Assembly: GCA_022511205.1 (NCBI GenBank)
Contig: JAFLRY010000003.1
Coordinates: 18,577 to 82,576 of the forward strand
Reading direction: 5' to 3'
DNA from: Eubacterium sp.
GTDB taxonomy: Bacteria; Bacillota; Clostridia; Oscillospirales; Acutalibacteraceae
DNA: 64,000 bases
Below are positions 23,726-32,426 of the stretch, piece by piece. The notes beneath the pieces are model-generated. The model was not told the origin of the DNA. It worked only from the letters and a program-made list of their open reading frames with translations, and made no database searches. Each line of letters starts with the position of its first letter. Position 1 is the first letter of the stretch. The position numbers and the translations under genes were made by a program.

Positions 23726-24514
23726 ATGCTTGGAAAAGGCGAAAAGAAAAGGATAGTCGTTAAGGTGGGAACCTCAACACTTACCCACGAAACAGGAAAA
23801 ACGAATATTGCCAGGATAGCGAAGCTTGCCTCCGTTTTGTCCGATCTCAAAAACGAGGGATACGAGGTCATTCTCGTTTCCTCCGGCGCAATCGGCGTTG
23901 GCACGGGAAAACTGAGGCTCAGCGAAAAGCCCGAAACAACAAAGGGGCTTCAGGCGGCAGCCGCGGTAGGGCAGTGCGAACTGATGTTTCTTTATGATAA
24001 AATGTTTTCGGAATACGGAGTGGTGGTAAGTCAGCTCCTTTTCACCTCAGACGAGCTGTATAACGAGGAAAGCAAAGGCCATTTGGTGGACACCTTTAAT
24101 CAGCTTTTGGAATACGATTGTCTGCCGATAGTAAATGAAAACGATTCTATCTCCGTTGAGGAACTGCTGAACGGCGATAACGATTGCCTTTCGGCAAGAG
24201 TTGCCGAAATAACCGGTTCCGATCTGTTAATACTTTTAACGGATACGAACGGACTTTATGACAGTGATCCTTCTGCCAATCCAAGCGCGAAGCTGATCGA
24301 AACAGTTGATGAGATAAACGACGATATACGCGCCATTGCGGGAAGCGCGGGCAAGCGCGGAACGGGCGGCTTTACTACAAAAATTAAGGCGGCGGAAATA
24401 GCTGTTAATTCCGGCATACCGGTAGTTATAATGAACGGCTCCAAGCCCACGGATATCTATAAGGTGCTGGAGGGCAGACCGATCGGAACGTATTTTAAGG
24501 CGGTGAAGAAATGA
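23726..24514 (+). CDS. proB: Glutamate 5-kinase
   Basis: A 262-residue enzyme that phosphorylates glutamate in the first step of proline synthesis. Amino-acid-kinase motifs are clear: VVKVGTSTLT at the start, VSSGAIGVG and LPIVNENDSIS, then GTGGFTTKIKAAEIA. It ends at about 262 residues, so it lacks the C-terminal PUA domain of E. coli ProB, as in many Firmicutes. TTGAGGAGA lies 7 nt before the ATG. It overlaps proA by 4 bp. Confidence 0.95.
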   Translation: MLGKGEKKRIVVKVGTSTLTHETGKTNIARIAKLASVLSDLKNEGYEVILVSSGAIGVGTGKLRLSEKPETTKGLQAAAAVGQCELMFLYDKMFSEYGVVVSQLLFTSDELYNEESKGHLVDTFNQLLEYDCLPIVNENDSISVEELLNGDNDCLSARVAEITGSDLLILLTDTNGLYDSDPSANPSAKLIETVDEINDDIRAIAGSAGKRGTGGFTTKIKAAEIAVNSGIPVVIMNGSKPTDIYKVLEGRPIGTYFKAVKK

Positions 24515-25746
24515 TCGAGCTTGCAAAAAAGGCAGTTCAGGCAAAGGATTTTCTTTCCACCGTTACGGAAGCGCAGAAAAACACGGCGCTGAACGCCATT
24601 GCGAAAGCACTGCGTGAAAACGCCGAAGCGATCATTGAAGCGAATAAAAAAGATCTTGAAAACGGCGAAAAAGCGGGTCTTAATAAAGGCTTGCTCGACA
24701 GATTGATGCTTGACGAAGCGCGGATCGAGGGTATCGCTCAGGGCGTTGAAAGCGTCGCAATGCTTCCCGATCCCTGCAATATAACGCTGGAGGAGATCGA
24801 GCGCCCTAACGGTCTTGTTATAAAAAAGGTTACTGTGCCGATCGGCGTTATCGGGATCATCTACGAGGCGCGCCCGAACGTTACGGCGGACGCCGCGGCG
24901 CTCTGCCTGAAAAGCTCAAATGCCGTTATCCTGCGGGGCGGCAAGGAAGCGATAAACTCAAATATAGCCATTGCCGATATTATGCGAAACGCCATAAAGG
25001 AATGCGGCTTTGACGAAAACTGTATTCGGCTTGTAACGGATACCTCAAGAAATTCGGCAAACGAAATGATGAAGCTGAACGGCTATCTCGATTGCCTGAT
25101 TCCCAGAGGCGGGAAAAATCTCATTAAATCAGTCGTTGAGAATTCCACAGTTCCCGTAATAGAAACAGGCTCGGGCAACTGCCATATTTACGTTGACGAT
25201 GACTGCGATATCGATATGGCGGCTCAGATCATTTTCAACGCCAAAACACAGCGGATAAGCGTTTGCAATGCCTGTGAAAGTCTTGTAATAAATTCGGCAA
25301 TAATAGATAAGGCGATGCCGAAAATCAAGGCGCTTCTTGATACGAAAAACGTTGAAATTCGCGGCGACGAGCGGGCAATGGGCGCGGCAGCAGGCATACT
25401 CCCCGCGACAGATGAGGACTTTTCTACGGAGTATCTTGATTATATTATTAGCGTAAAAACCGTTGATACTCTTGACGAAGCGATAAAGCATATCAACAAA
25501 AACTCCACGCGTCACAGTGAGGCTATCATTACCAACAATGACGCGCACGCAAGGGAGTTTTTACAGCGCATTGATTCCTCCTCGGTTTATGTTAACGCCT
25601 CGACGAGATTTACGGACGGCGGCGAGTTCGGGCTCGGCGCAGAGATCGGAATATCTACTCAGAAGCTCCACGCCAGAGGACCGATGGGGCTTCGTGAGCT
25701 TACCACTACAAAGTATTTGATTTTCGGAAACGGACAGACAAGATAG
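24511..25746 (+). CDS. proA: Glutamate-5-semialdehyde dehydrogenase
   Basis: A 411-residue NADPH-dependent enzyme that reduces glutamyl-5-phosphate to the semialdehyde that cyclises to pyrroline-5-carboxylate. The catalytic thiol is Cys252 in RISVCNACE; IYEARPNVTADAAALCLKSSNAVILRGG and the family end FGLGAEIGISTQKLHARGPMGL fit well. It forms a proBA operon. proC is not in the window. Confidence 0.96.
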   Translation: MIELAKKAVQAKDFLSTVTEAQKNTALNAIAKALRENAEAIIEANKKDLENGEKAGLNKGLLDRLMLDEARIEGIAQGVESVAMLPDPCNITLEEIERPNGLVIKKVTVPIGVIGIIYEARPNVTADAAALCLKSSNAVILRGGKEAINSNIAIADIMRNAIKECGFDENCIRLVTDTSRNSANEMMKLNGYLDCLIPRGGKNLIKSVVENSTVPVIETGSGNCHIYVDDDCDIDMAAQIIFNAKTQRISVCNACESLVINSAIIDKAMPKIKALLDTKNVEIRGDERAMGAAAGILPATDEDFSTEYLDYIISVKTVDTLDEAIKHINKNSTRHSEAIITNNDAHAREFLQRIDSSSVYVNASTRFTDGGEFGLGAEIGISTQKLHARGPMGLRELTTTKYLIFGNGQTR

Positions 25747-25823
25747 CTTTTCTTTTAGAATAAAAAGCAAAAATTTTGAATAATCTATACGGCGGCTTGA
25801 TCGCTGCCGCGGCGGGAGAAAAT

Positions 25824-27263
25824 ATGGATAAGTATAAAAAATTAGCTTCTAATACAATAATTTTCGCGATAGGCACTTTTTCATCAAAGGTGCTTACGAT
25901 ATTGCTCACGTCTTTTTACACCCGCGTTATGGCAACGGGGGATTTCGGCGGAGCAACGCTTATTCAAAACGCCGTTAATATTCTTGTTCCCGTTGTCACT
26001 CTTGCCGTAAACTCCGCGGCGCTGAGATTCGCCATAGATAAATCCACCGATAAAAAGGGCGTTTTCACAACGGGAGTGGCAACAACGCTTATCGGATTTG
26101 CCATATTCTGTCTTTTCTCTCCCTTCGTTTCGATGATACAGATCAACGATTTCAGGCTCGGCGAATACGCGATACTGCTTTACGTTATGCTTCTCGGCAC
26201 ATCGCTCAGAGAGCTTACTCAGCAGTTCGTTCGCGGTATGGGGCATGTTAAAATATTCGCTTTAGACGGCGTTATCGCAACCGGCACCACGGCACTGTTT
26301 ACGTTCCTGTATCTCGGTGTGTTCAATTTCGGCATATACGGCTATATTTTAGCTATCTTTACCAGCGATATGCTCTCTGTATTCTTTATGTTTATTACGG
26401 TTAAGCTGTGGAGATATATTGATTTTAAAAACGGTCTCAAAAAGAATATCGCTTTCCCGATGCTCAAATACTGTATTCCGCTTATCCCCACCATAATCCT
26501 TTGGTGGATCATCAACGTTTCGGATCAGTATATCGTAACCTATTATAACGGCGTTGCCGTAAGCGGAATTTATACTGCGGCTTATAAGATACCTAATCTT
26601 ATCGTTATCTTCGCAACGATATTTATCAACGCCTGGCAGCTTTCGGCGGTTGACGAGTATGACAGTGAAGGAAAAGCAGAATTCTTCACTAAGGTGTTCA
26701 AGGTTTACAGCGGCGGCCTTTTCGTTGTGGGAGCGTTTCTGATAACAGGCTCAAGGATCATAACGAGTATTTATCTCGGACCTGATTATTACGATGCCTG
26801 GCATTACGAGCCGATTCTCGTTATCGCCACCACGTTTTCAAATATCGTGAATTTCTATGCTTCCGTTTATATGGCGGAGAAAAAGAGCGTGCTTTCAATG
26901 CTCACGGCGGGCACGGGCGCGGTTACAAATATAGTGCTCAATTTCATTCTCATTCCTAAGATGGGCCCATACGGCGCGGCCATCGCAACGGCAATATCCT
27001 TTGTATTGGTTTTTGCCATTCGCGTGGTTAATACGAAAAAATTCGTTAATATTAAAATTAATTGGATCCGCTTTGCGCTTTCTTTCCTTTTGATGATCGG
27101 CTCTGTTTGCGTTATGCAGTTTGAAATCGGCGGAGAATGGGGAAGCTTCGGCATTTCCCTTGCGCTGACCGCCGCGATGATCCTTGTGAATATCGGGGCA
27201 GTTATAGACATAGTTAAGCTGTTTTTGGATAAATTTCTCAAAAAAAGAGGCCAAAGCGTATAA
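25824..27263 (+). CDS. MOP-superfamily polysaccharide flippase
   Basis: A 479-residue membrane protein with about 13-14 helices, of the Wzx/MurJ/SpoVB-like oligosaccharide exporter class. It starts MDKYKKLASNTIIFAIGTFSSKVLT, a common opening of PST/Wzx proteins, and contains ILIPKMGPYGAAIATAISF, the helix-14 region. The ATG at 25824 has GGGAGAAA just upstream; an in-frame TTG at 25776 is less likely. It follows proA by 78 bp. The glycan it moves is unknown; a rmlB-GT2-gtrA cluster lies at 3-5.5 kb. Confidence 0.88.
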   Translation: MDKYKKLASNTIIFAIGTFSSKVLTILLTSFYTRVMATGDFGGATLIQNAVNILVPVVTLAVNSAALRFAIDKSTDKKGVFTTGVATTLIGFAIFCLFSPFVSMIQINDFRLGEYAILLYVMLLGTSLRELTQQFVRGMGHVKIFALDGVIATGTTALFTFLYLGVFNFGIYGYILAIFTSDMLSVFFMFITVKLWRYIDFKNGLKKNIAFPMLKYCIPLIPTIILWWIINVSDQYIVTYYNGVAVSGIYTAAYKIPNLIVIFATIFINAWQLSAVDEYDSEGKAEFFTKVFKVYSGGLFVVGAFLITGSRIITSIYLGPDYYDAWHYEPILVIATTFSNIVNFYASVYMAEKKSVLSMLTAGTGAVTNIVLNFILIPKMGPYGAAIATAISFVLVFAIRVVNTKKFVNIKINWIRFALSFLLMIGSVCVMQFEIGGEWGSFGISLALTAAMILVNIGAVIDIVKLFLDKFLKKRGQSV

Positions 27264-27280
27264 TTAAATTGCACTTGCTA

Positions 27281-27309
27281 TTGAAATATTTGCTATTTTA
27301 GTATATAAT
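27281..27309 (+). promoter_or_regulatory. Sigma-A promoter of glgP
   Basis: TTGAAA (27281-27286), a 17-bp spacer and TATAAT (27304-27309). Confidence 0.8.
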
Positions 27310-27311
27310 TG

Positions 27312-27340
27312 ACAAACAATTTCAATTTTTAACTGTTTGT
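27312..27340 (+). promoter_or_regulatory. Dyad in the glgP leader
   Basis: ACAAACA (27312-27318) and TGTTTGT (27334-27340) are exact inverted copies just downstream of the -10 box. They could be an operator or an RNA hairpin in the 5' leader. Confidence 0.5.
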
Positions 27341-27366
27341 TTATTGATCTTTTGGAGGTTTTGTAT

Positions 27367-29835
27367 ATGAATTCATCAATTTCTGTCTCTCAGGCAAAAA
27401 AGATGATAAGTGACAAATTGAGCCACTTCTTCGGTGTTTCTCCCGATAACGCTTCGCTGGAGCAGTATTACAAAGCGGTGGCAATGATCGTGCGCGATGA
27501 GCTGGCTTCTATGAACAGCGATTTTCGCCACGCTGCCGCAAAGCAGAATACGAAGAAGGTTTATTATCTCTGTATGGAGTTCCTTATGGGCCGCTCCCTT
27601 AAGAACAACCTTTATAATCTCGGTCTTATCGACGTTTTTGAAAGCGCTTTAAAGAGCTTTGACGTAAGCCTTGATTCTCTCTATTCTCAGGAGCCGGACG
27701 CGGGTCTCGGCAACGGCGGTCTCGGCAGACTGGCCGCCTGCTATCTTGACGGACTTGCCACCAATGGCTTTGCCTCAATGGGCTATTCCATTCGCTATGA
27801 GGCCGGTATTTTCAAGCAGAAGCTTGTTGACGGCTGGCAGACTGAGCTTCCCGATTTTTGGCTTCCCGGCGGAGACGTTTGGCTCATTCCCCGTGAGGAG
27901 AGAGCGGTTGAAGTTAAGTTTGAGGGCTATATTGATGATAGCTGGGACGGCGAGTATCACCACGTTGAGCATAAGGGCGCAAACGTAGTTACCGCTATTC
28001 CTTACGATATGTACGTTTCGGGTAAAGGAAACGGCGTTTCAAGGCTTCGTCTTTGGGCTTCCAAGAAGCAGGAGCTGGATATGGCGCTGTTCAATCAGGG
28101 CTCATATATCAAGGCTATGGAGCAATCCGCAATGGCGGAGGCTATCTCAAAGATACTCTATCCCGCCGATAATTATCCCGAGGGTAAGTCACTGAGACTT
28201 CGCCAGCAGTATTTCCTTGTTTCCGCTTCGATTCAGGATATTATCCACCGCCACCTTACCACGAACGATACTCTTGATAATCTTCCCGAGAAGATCGCTA
28301 TTCAGATCAACGATACCCACCCGACCATGGCTATCCCCGAGCTGATGAGAATTCTGCTTGATGAATGCGGCTACAGCTGGGACAATGCCTGGAATATCGT
28401 TACGAAAACGATCTCCTACACCAACCACACGGTTATGAAGGAAGCCCTTGAGTGCTGGAGCGAGGAGCTTTATAAGCGCCTGCTTCCGAGAATTTATCAG
28501 ATCACCAAGGAAATAGACAACCGCTTCCGCGCATACGTTTGGGCGGCTACCCACGATGCGGACAGAGTGGAGAGAATGGCTATCGTTTCAAACGGCGTAG
28601 TTCGTATGGCAAACCTCTGCGTTGCCGGCTCTCATTCCGTAAACGGCGTTTCCGCGCTCCATTCCGAGATTCTTAAGGACACTGTGTTCAACGATTTCTA
28701 CACGATGACGCCCGAAAAGTTCAAGAACGTTACCAACGGTATTGCTTTCAGGCGCTGGATATGCCAGGCAAACCCCAAGCTTACCGCTTATATTACGGAG
28801 CTTATCGGCGATAAGTTCATCACCAAGTCAGACGAGCTTTTGAAGCTTCGCGATTTCGTAAATGACGATAAGGTGCTTGATAAGCTGATGCAGATCAAGC
28901 ACGAAAACAAGGTGCGCTTTGCCGAGGTAGTTAAAAAGAGGAACGGCATTGAAATAGACCCGAATTCTATTTTTGACGTTCAGGTAAAGAGACTTCACGA
29001 ATATAAGCGCCAGAGCCTGAATATTCTTAACATAGTTGCGGAGTATCTTGCGCTTAAAGAAGATCCGGAAAAGGATTTCGTGCCAAAGACGTACATCTTC
29101 GCCTCAAAGGCCGCGCCCGGTTACTATATGGCTAAGAAAACCATTGAGCTTATTGACGCGCTTTCAAAGCTCATCAATAACGATCCGGACGTTAACAAAA
29201 AGCTCAAGGTCGTATTTATGGAAGAATACAACGTCAGCCTTGCGGAGCTTCTTATGCCTGCCGCCGATCTCTCCGAGCAGATCTCCCTTGCGGGAACGGA
29301 GGCTTCAGGCACGGGAAATATGAAGCTTATGCTCAACGGCGCGATCACTGTTGGCACGCTGGACGGCGCGAACGTTGAGATCGCCGAAGCAGTGGGCGAT
29401 GATAATATCATCATCTTCGGTATGAAAACGCCTGAGGTTCAGCAGCTTATGCGCGCAGGGTATAATCCGATCAATTATATCAGCAACAATATCGTTCTCA
29501 AAAACGTTTTTGATTTCCTCAATGCGGGAATAGACGGAAAGATGTTTACCGAGTTTACTTCAACGCTTATGTATTCCGATCCCTATATGGCGCTTGCGGA
29601 TTTCGCCGACTATCAGAAAGCGCAGGAATTCGCTTCTCAGATCTATAAGGATAAGGTGCGCTTTGCGAGAATGTCTCTTATGAACATCAGCGGCGCGGGC
29701 ATTTTCAGCGCGGACCGCTCCATAATGGATTACGCTGAGGATATCTGGCACACGAAGCCGGTTGAGTTCACGGCGGAAGAAGCGCCTAAGGTTGAGAAAA
29801 GGCGAGTTACAAGAAGAGTCAGAAAATCTAAATGA
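27367..29835 (+). CDS. glgP: Glycogen/alpha-glucan phosphorylase
   Basis: An 822-residue GT35 enzyme that releases glucose-1-phosphate from glycogen or maltodextrin. It has the family segments EPDAGLGNGGLGRLAACYLD, VKRLHEYKRQ and the PLP site EASGTGNMKLMLNGA with Lys653. The C-terminus is a short basic tail (EKRRVTRRVRKSK). The start is placed at 27367, where TTTTGGAGG precedes the ATG. The next gene encodes a GH13 enzyme, so together they degrade internal or imported alpha-glucan. Confidence 0.96.
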   Translation: MNSSISVSQAKKMISDKLSHFFGVSPDNASLEQYYKAVAMIVRDELASMNSDFRHAAAKQNTKKVYYLCMEFLMGRSLKNNLYNLGLIDVFESALKSFDVSLDSLYSQEPDAGLGNGGLGRLAACYLDGLATNGFASMGYSIRYEAGIFKQKLVDGWQTELPDFWLPGGDVWLIPREERAVEVKFEGYIDDSWDGEYHHVEHKGANVVTAIPYDMYVSGKGNGVSRLRLWASKKQELDMALFNQGSYIKAMEQSAMAEAISKILYPADNYPEGKSLRLRQQYFLVSASIQDIIHRHLTTNDTLDNLPEKIAIQINDTHPTMAIPELMRILLDECGYSWDNAWNIVTKTISYTNHTVMKEALECWSEELYKRLLPRIYQITKEIDNRFRAYVWAATHDADRVERMAIVSNGVVRMANLCVAGSHSVNGVSALHSEILKDTVFNDFYTMTPEKFKNVTNGIAFRRWICQANPKLTAYITELIGDKFITKSDELLKLRDFVNDDKVLDKLMQIKHENKVRFAEVVKKRNGIEIDPNSIFDVQVKRLHEYKRQSLNILNIVAEYLALKEDPEKDFVPKTYIFASKAAPGYYMAKKTIELIDALSKLINNDPDVNKKLKVVFMEEYNVSLAELLMPAADLSEQISLAGTEASGTGNMKLMLNGAITVGTLDGANVEIAEAVGDDNIIIFGMKTPEVQQLMRAGYNPINYISNNIVLKNVFDFLNAGIDGKMFTEFTSTLMYSDPYMALADFADYQKAQEFASQIYKDKVRFARMSLMNISGAGIFSADRSIMDYAEDIWHTKPVEFTAEEAPKVEKRRVTRRVRKSK

Positions 29836-29857
29836 TAAGGGTATGATCCTTAATTTC

Positions 29858-29890
29858 AAAAGGGCAGATTAAAATTGATCTGCCCTTTTA
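29858..29890 (+). terminator. Terminator of glgP
   Basis: A 12-bp perfect stem AAAAGGGCAGAT/ATCTGCCCTTTT with an 8-nt loop ends in its own T4 and one A. Confidence 0.8.
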
Positions 29891-29943
29891 GGATGGCGGA
29901 AAGCTGCCCGAAAAACAGATTTGGGGTTGATTCCCGCCACCCT
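29891..29943 (+). other. Stem-loop before the GH13 gene
   Basis: GGATGGCGG (29891-29899) pairs with CCGCCACCC (29934-29942) with one mismatch, leaving a 34-nt loop containing GCTGCCCG. It directly follows the glgP terminator and ends 15 nt before the GH13 start. A regulatory leader is possible. Confidence 0.45.
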
Positions 29944-29957
29944 AAGATAGGTTGCTT

Positions 29958-31808
29958 ATGAGTATATTTGATTCAAGAAAAATTGAATATAAAGCCCCCG
30001 TATCCGCAATTGCCACCGATGAAAAGGTCAAATTGCGGATAAAGGTCTTGCGCTCATTAAGCTGCAGCGGCGCCCGACTTGCTGTTTTTAAGGACGGCGA
30101 GGATACCGTATATTACGATATGTTTTGGGCGGGAATGTGCGGTAACGACGAGGAGTTTTGGGAGCTTCATTTTTCCGCCACCACGCCGGGGCTCTATTTC
30201 TACCATTTTGAGTTGGAAACGCCTTGGGGCAGATTGTTTGTTAAAAATATTGGAAACGGCAAGGGCGAGCTTAGTATAGACGGCGCAGAGTTTCAGCAGA
30301 CTGTTTATGATAAGGCTTTCAAAACGCCGGATTTTCTCAAGGGCGGCATCATTTATCAGATTTTCCCCGATAGGTTTTATAATAGCGGCGAAAAGAAAGA
30401 GGGCGTTCCCGAAAAACGCGTTATGCGCCAATGGGGCGAAGAACCGCTTTGGGATGAAAGCCAGATGAACGGAATTTGGAACAACGATTATTTCGGCGGC
30501 GATCTTAAGGGAATAGAGGAGAAGCTTGATTATATCAAGGAGCTTGGCGTTTCCTGTATTTATCTAAATCCTATTTTTGAAGCCAATTCAAATCACCGCT
30601 ACGATACGGCGGATTACGAAAGGATCGATCCGCTTCTCGGCAATGAAGAAGATTTAAAATCGCTCTGTCAAAATGCGAAGGAGAAGGGAATCGCGATCGT
30701 GCTTGACGGCGTTTTCAGCCACACGGGATGCGATTCAAAATACTTTAATATCTACTCGAATTATGACAGTGTTGGCGCGTACAACAGCAAGGAAAGCCCT
30801 TATTTTGAGTGGTACAAATTTGTTGAATATCCGAAAAAATACCAGAGCTGGTGGGGTATAGAGCTGCTTCCCGAGGTCATTGAGGAAAACGAAAGCTACC
30901 GTGAATATATCTGCGGCGAAAACGGAATTCTGCGAAAATGGCTTCGCTGCGGCATAAGCGGCTGGCGGCTTGACGTTGCGGACGAACTCCCTGATATTTT
31001 CCTTGACGATCTGCGAAAAGCCGTTAAGGCTGAGAATGAAAACGCCGTTATAATCGGCGAGGTTTGGGAGGACGCCACCACCAAATATGCCTACGGGCAA
31101 AGGCGCAGATATCTGCTCGGCGATCAGCTTGATTCCGTTATGAATTATCCCTTTGCGGACGCAGTTTTGAATTTCGTTCGCTACGGCGGAGCAGAGGGCT
31201 TTTTCGACGCCGTTATGACAGTCGTTGAGAATTACCCGCCGCAGGTTTTAAACGTGCTTATGAACCATATCGGCACCCACGATACGGAGCGCGCGCTGAC
31301 GAGGCTTGCGGGGGAAAATCCAGACGGCAGAGACCGCCATTGGCAGCACGAGCATAACGAGCTTTCCGCTGAAAACTACGAAAAGGGCGTCGCCATGATG
31401 AAAATGGCAAGCCTGCTTCAATATACTCTGCCCGGTGTTCCCAGCCTTTATTACGGCGACGAAGCGGGTATGCAGGGTATGAAAGACCCCTTCAACAGAG
31501 CCTGCTTCCCGTGGGATAATATCAACGCTGATCTTCTTCGCTGGTATAAGCGCCTCGGCGAGATCAGACGGGGGTGTAAGGCATTTAAAACAGGCAGCTT
31601 TGAGCCGATCTTCGCGGTGGGGAATACGATAGCCTATAAGCGCGTGGGAGACGGCAATCAGGTACTTGTTGCCATGAATAATTCTCCCGAAACCGTTGAC
31701 GTTTACGTTGGTGCTGAGTGGGATAACGCCTATAATCTCTTTGATCCCGTTTCAAAGGACGGCTATATCCGCCTTGATCCCTATTGCTACACCTTATTGT
31801 CTAAATAA
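29958..31808 (+). CDS. GH13 alpha-glycosidase (neopullulanase/maltogenic type)
   Basis: A 616-residue enzyme with an N-terminal beta domain (about 1-115), a (beta/alpha)8 barrel and a small C-terminal domain. The GH13 catalytic residues are visible: nucleophile Asp339 in GWRLDVADE, acid/base Glu368 in IIGEVWED and Asp442 in GTHDTERA. QIFPDRFYN and FNRACFPWD are typical of the cyclomaltodextrinase/neopullulanase group. There is no signal peptide, so it acts on imported or stored maltodextrins, in line with its glgP neighbour. The start at 29958 is favoured over TTG at 29952. Confidence 0.93.
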   Translation: MSIFDSRKIEYKAPVSAIATDEKVKLRIKVLRSLSCSGARLAVFKDGEDTVYYDMFWAGMCGNDEEFWELHFSATTPGLYFYHFELETPWGRLFVKNIGNGKGELSIDGAEFQQTVYDKAFKTPDFLKGGIIYQIFPDRFYNSGEKKEGVPEKRVMRQWGEEPLWDESQMNGIWNNDYFGGDLKGIEEKLDYIKELGVSCIYLNPIFEANSNHRYDTADYERIDPLLGNEEDLKSLCQNAKEKGIAIVLDGVFSHTGCDSKYFNIYSNYDSVGAYNSKESPYFEWYKFVEYPKKYQSWWGIELLPEVIEENESYREYICGENGILRKWLRCGISGWRLDVADELPDIFLDDLRKAVKAENENAVIIGEVWEDATTKYAYGQRRRYLLGDQLDSVMNYPFADAVLNFVRYGGAEGFFDAVMTVVENYPPQVLNVLMNHIGTHDTERALTRLAGENPDGRDRHWQHEHNELSAENYEKGVAMMKMASLLQYTLPGVPSLYYGDEAGMQGMKDPFNRACFPWDNINADLLRWYKRLGEIRRGCKAFKTGSFEPIFAVGNTIAYKRVGDGNQVLVAMNNSPETVDVYVGAEWDNAYNLFDPVSKDGYIRLDPYCYTLLSK

Positions 31809-31818
31809 AATACGATCC

Positions 31819-31847
31819 GGCTTCCTTTATACAAGGAGGCCTTTTTT
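31819..31847 (+). terminator. Terminator of GH13 gene
   Basis: The stem GGCTTCCTT/AAGGAGGCC with one G-U pair is followed by TTTTTT. Confidence 0.85.
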
Positions 31848-31856
31848 GTAGGGGAC

Positions 31857-31902
31857 GGCGTCCTCGACGTCCCGCTTTCGGCGTCCTCGACATCCCGCTT
31901 GG
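31857..31902. repeat. Two tandem 23-bp repeats
   Basis: Units start at 31857 and 31880 and share GGCGTCCTCGAC(G/A)TCCCGCTT. CGGGAGG follows and can pair with TCCCG. It resembles GC-rich intergenic repeats common in Ruminococcaceae genomes (memory-based impression). Confidence 0.65.
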
Positions 31903-31986
31903 CGGGAGGTTGTTTTAATTTTGTTGACTGTTCGCTCCAAAAAATATATAATGAAATCACCAATAATTATGTAAGGAGTAAAAATT

Positions 31987-32406
31987 ATGGAAGCTATTAA
32001 AACGTTATTTATGCAGAATATCCCTGCCGCCATCGCCGTTATCGGGCTTGTGGGCTATTTCTTCGGAATGGCTGTTGTGTTCGTTATCAGCCCCCTCAAG
32101 AATGCCGAAAGCTTTTCGATAAAGCCTGTTGACAACGCGGGTAAAACGGAAATCAGAGTTTATTACGGCGGAATTTCCTTTGCGCTGGGCGCGTTTCTGC
32201 TTTATCTCACCATCGCGCTGGGCACTGCTGAATATTCGCTGGTCGGCGGACTTTTCTTCTCAACCACGGTTTTTGTTACGAGAAGCATATTCCTTTGTGT
32301 GGATAAAGGCTGGAAATGCCCATATACTAAGCTTGCTATCCCTGCAGAGGGGCTTTTCGTTGTCGCTCTGTGGACGTGCTTTATTCTTTCAAAGGTGCTT
32401 TATTAA
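31987..32406 (+). CDS. Four-helix membrane protein, unknown
   Basis: A 139-residue protein with about four hydrophobic helices, beginning with IAVIGLVGYFFGMAVVFVI. A soluble loop (NAESFSIKPVDNAGKTEIRVYYGG) lies between helices 1 and 2. It is 20 bp before a membrane phosphoesterase gene in the same direction, so the two are cotranscribed. AAGGAG precedes the ATG. No family was recognised. Confidence 0.75.
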   Translation: MEAIKTLFMQNIPAAIAVIGLVGYFFGMAVVFVISPLKNAESFSIKPVDNAGKTEIRVYYGGISFALGAFLLYLTIALGTAEYSLVGGLFFSTTVFVTRSIFLCVDKGWKCPYTKLAIPAEGLFVVALWTCFILSKVLY

Positions 32407-32426
32407 TTTAGCTTAGGGGAAATTTT

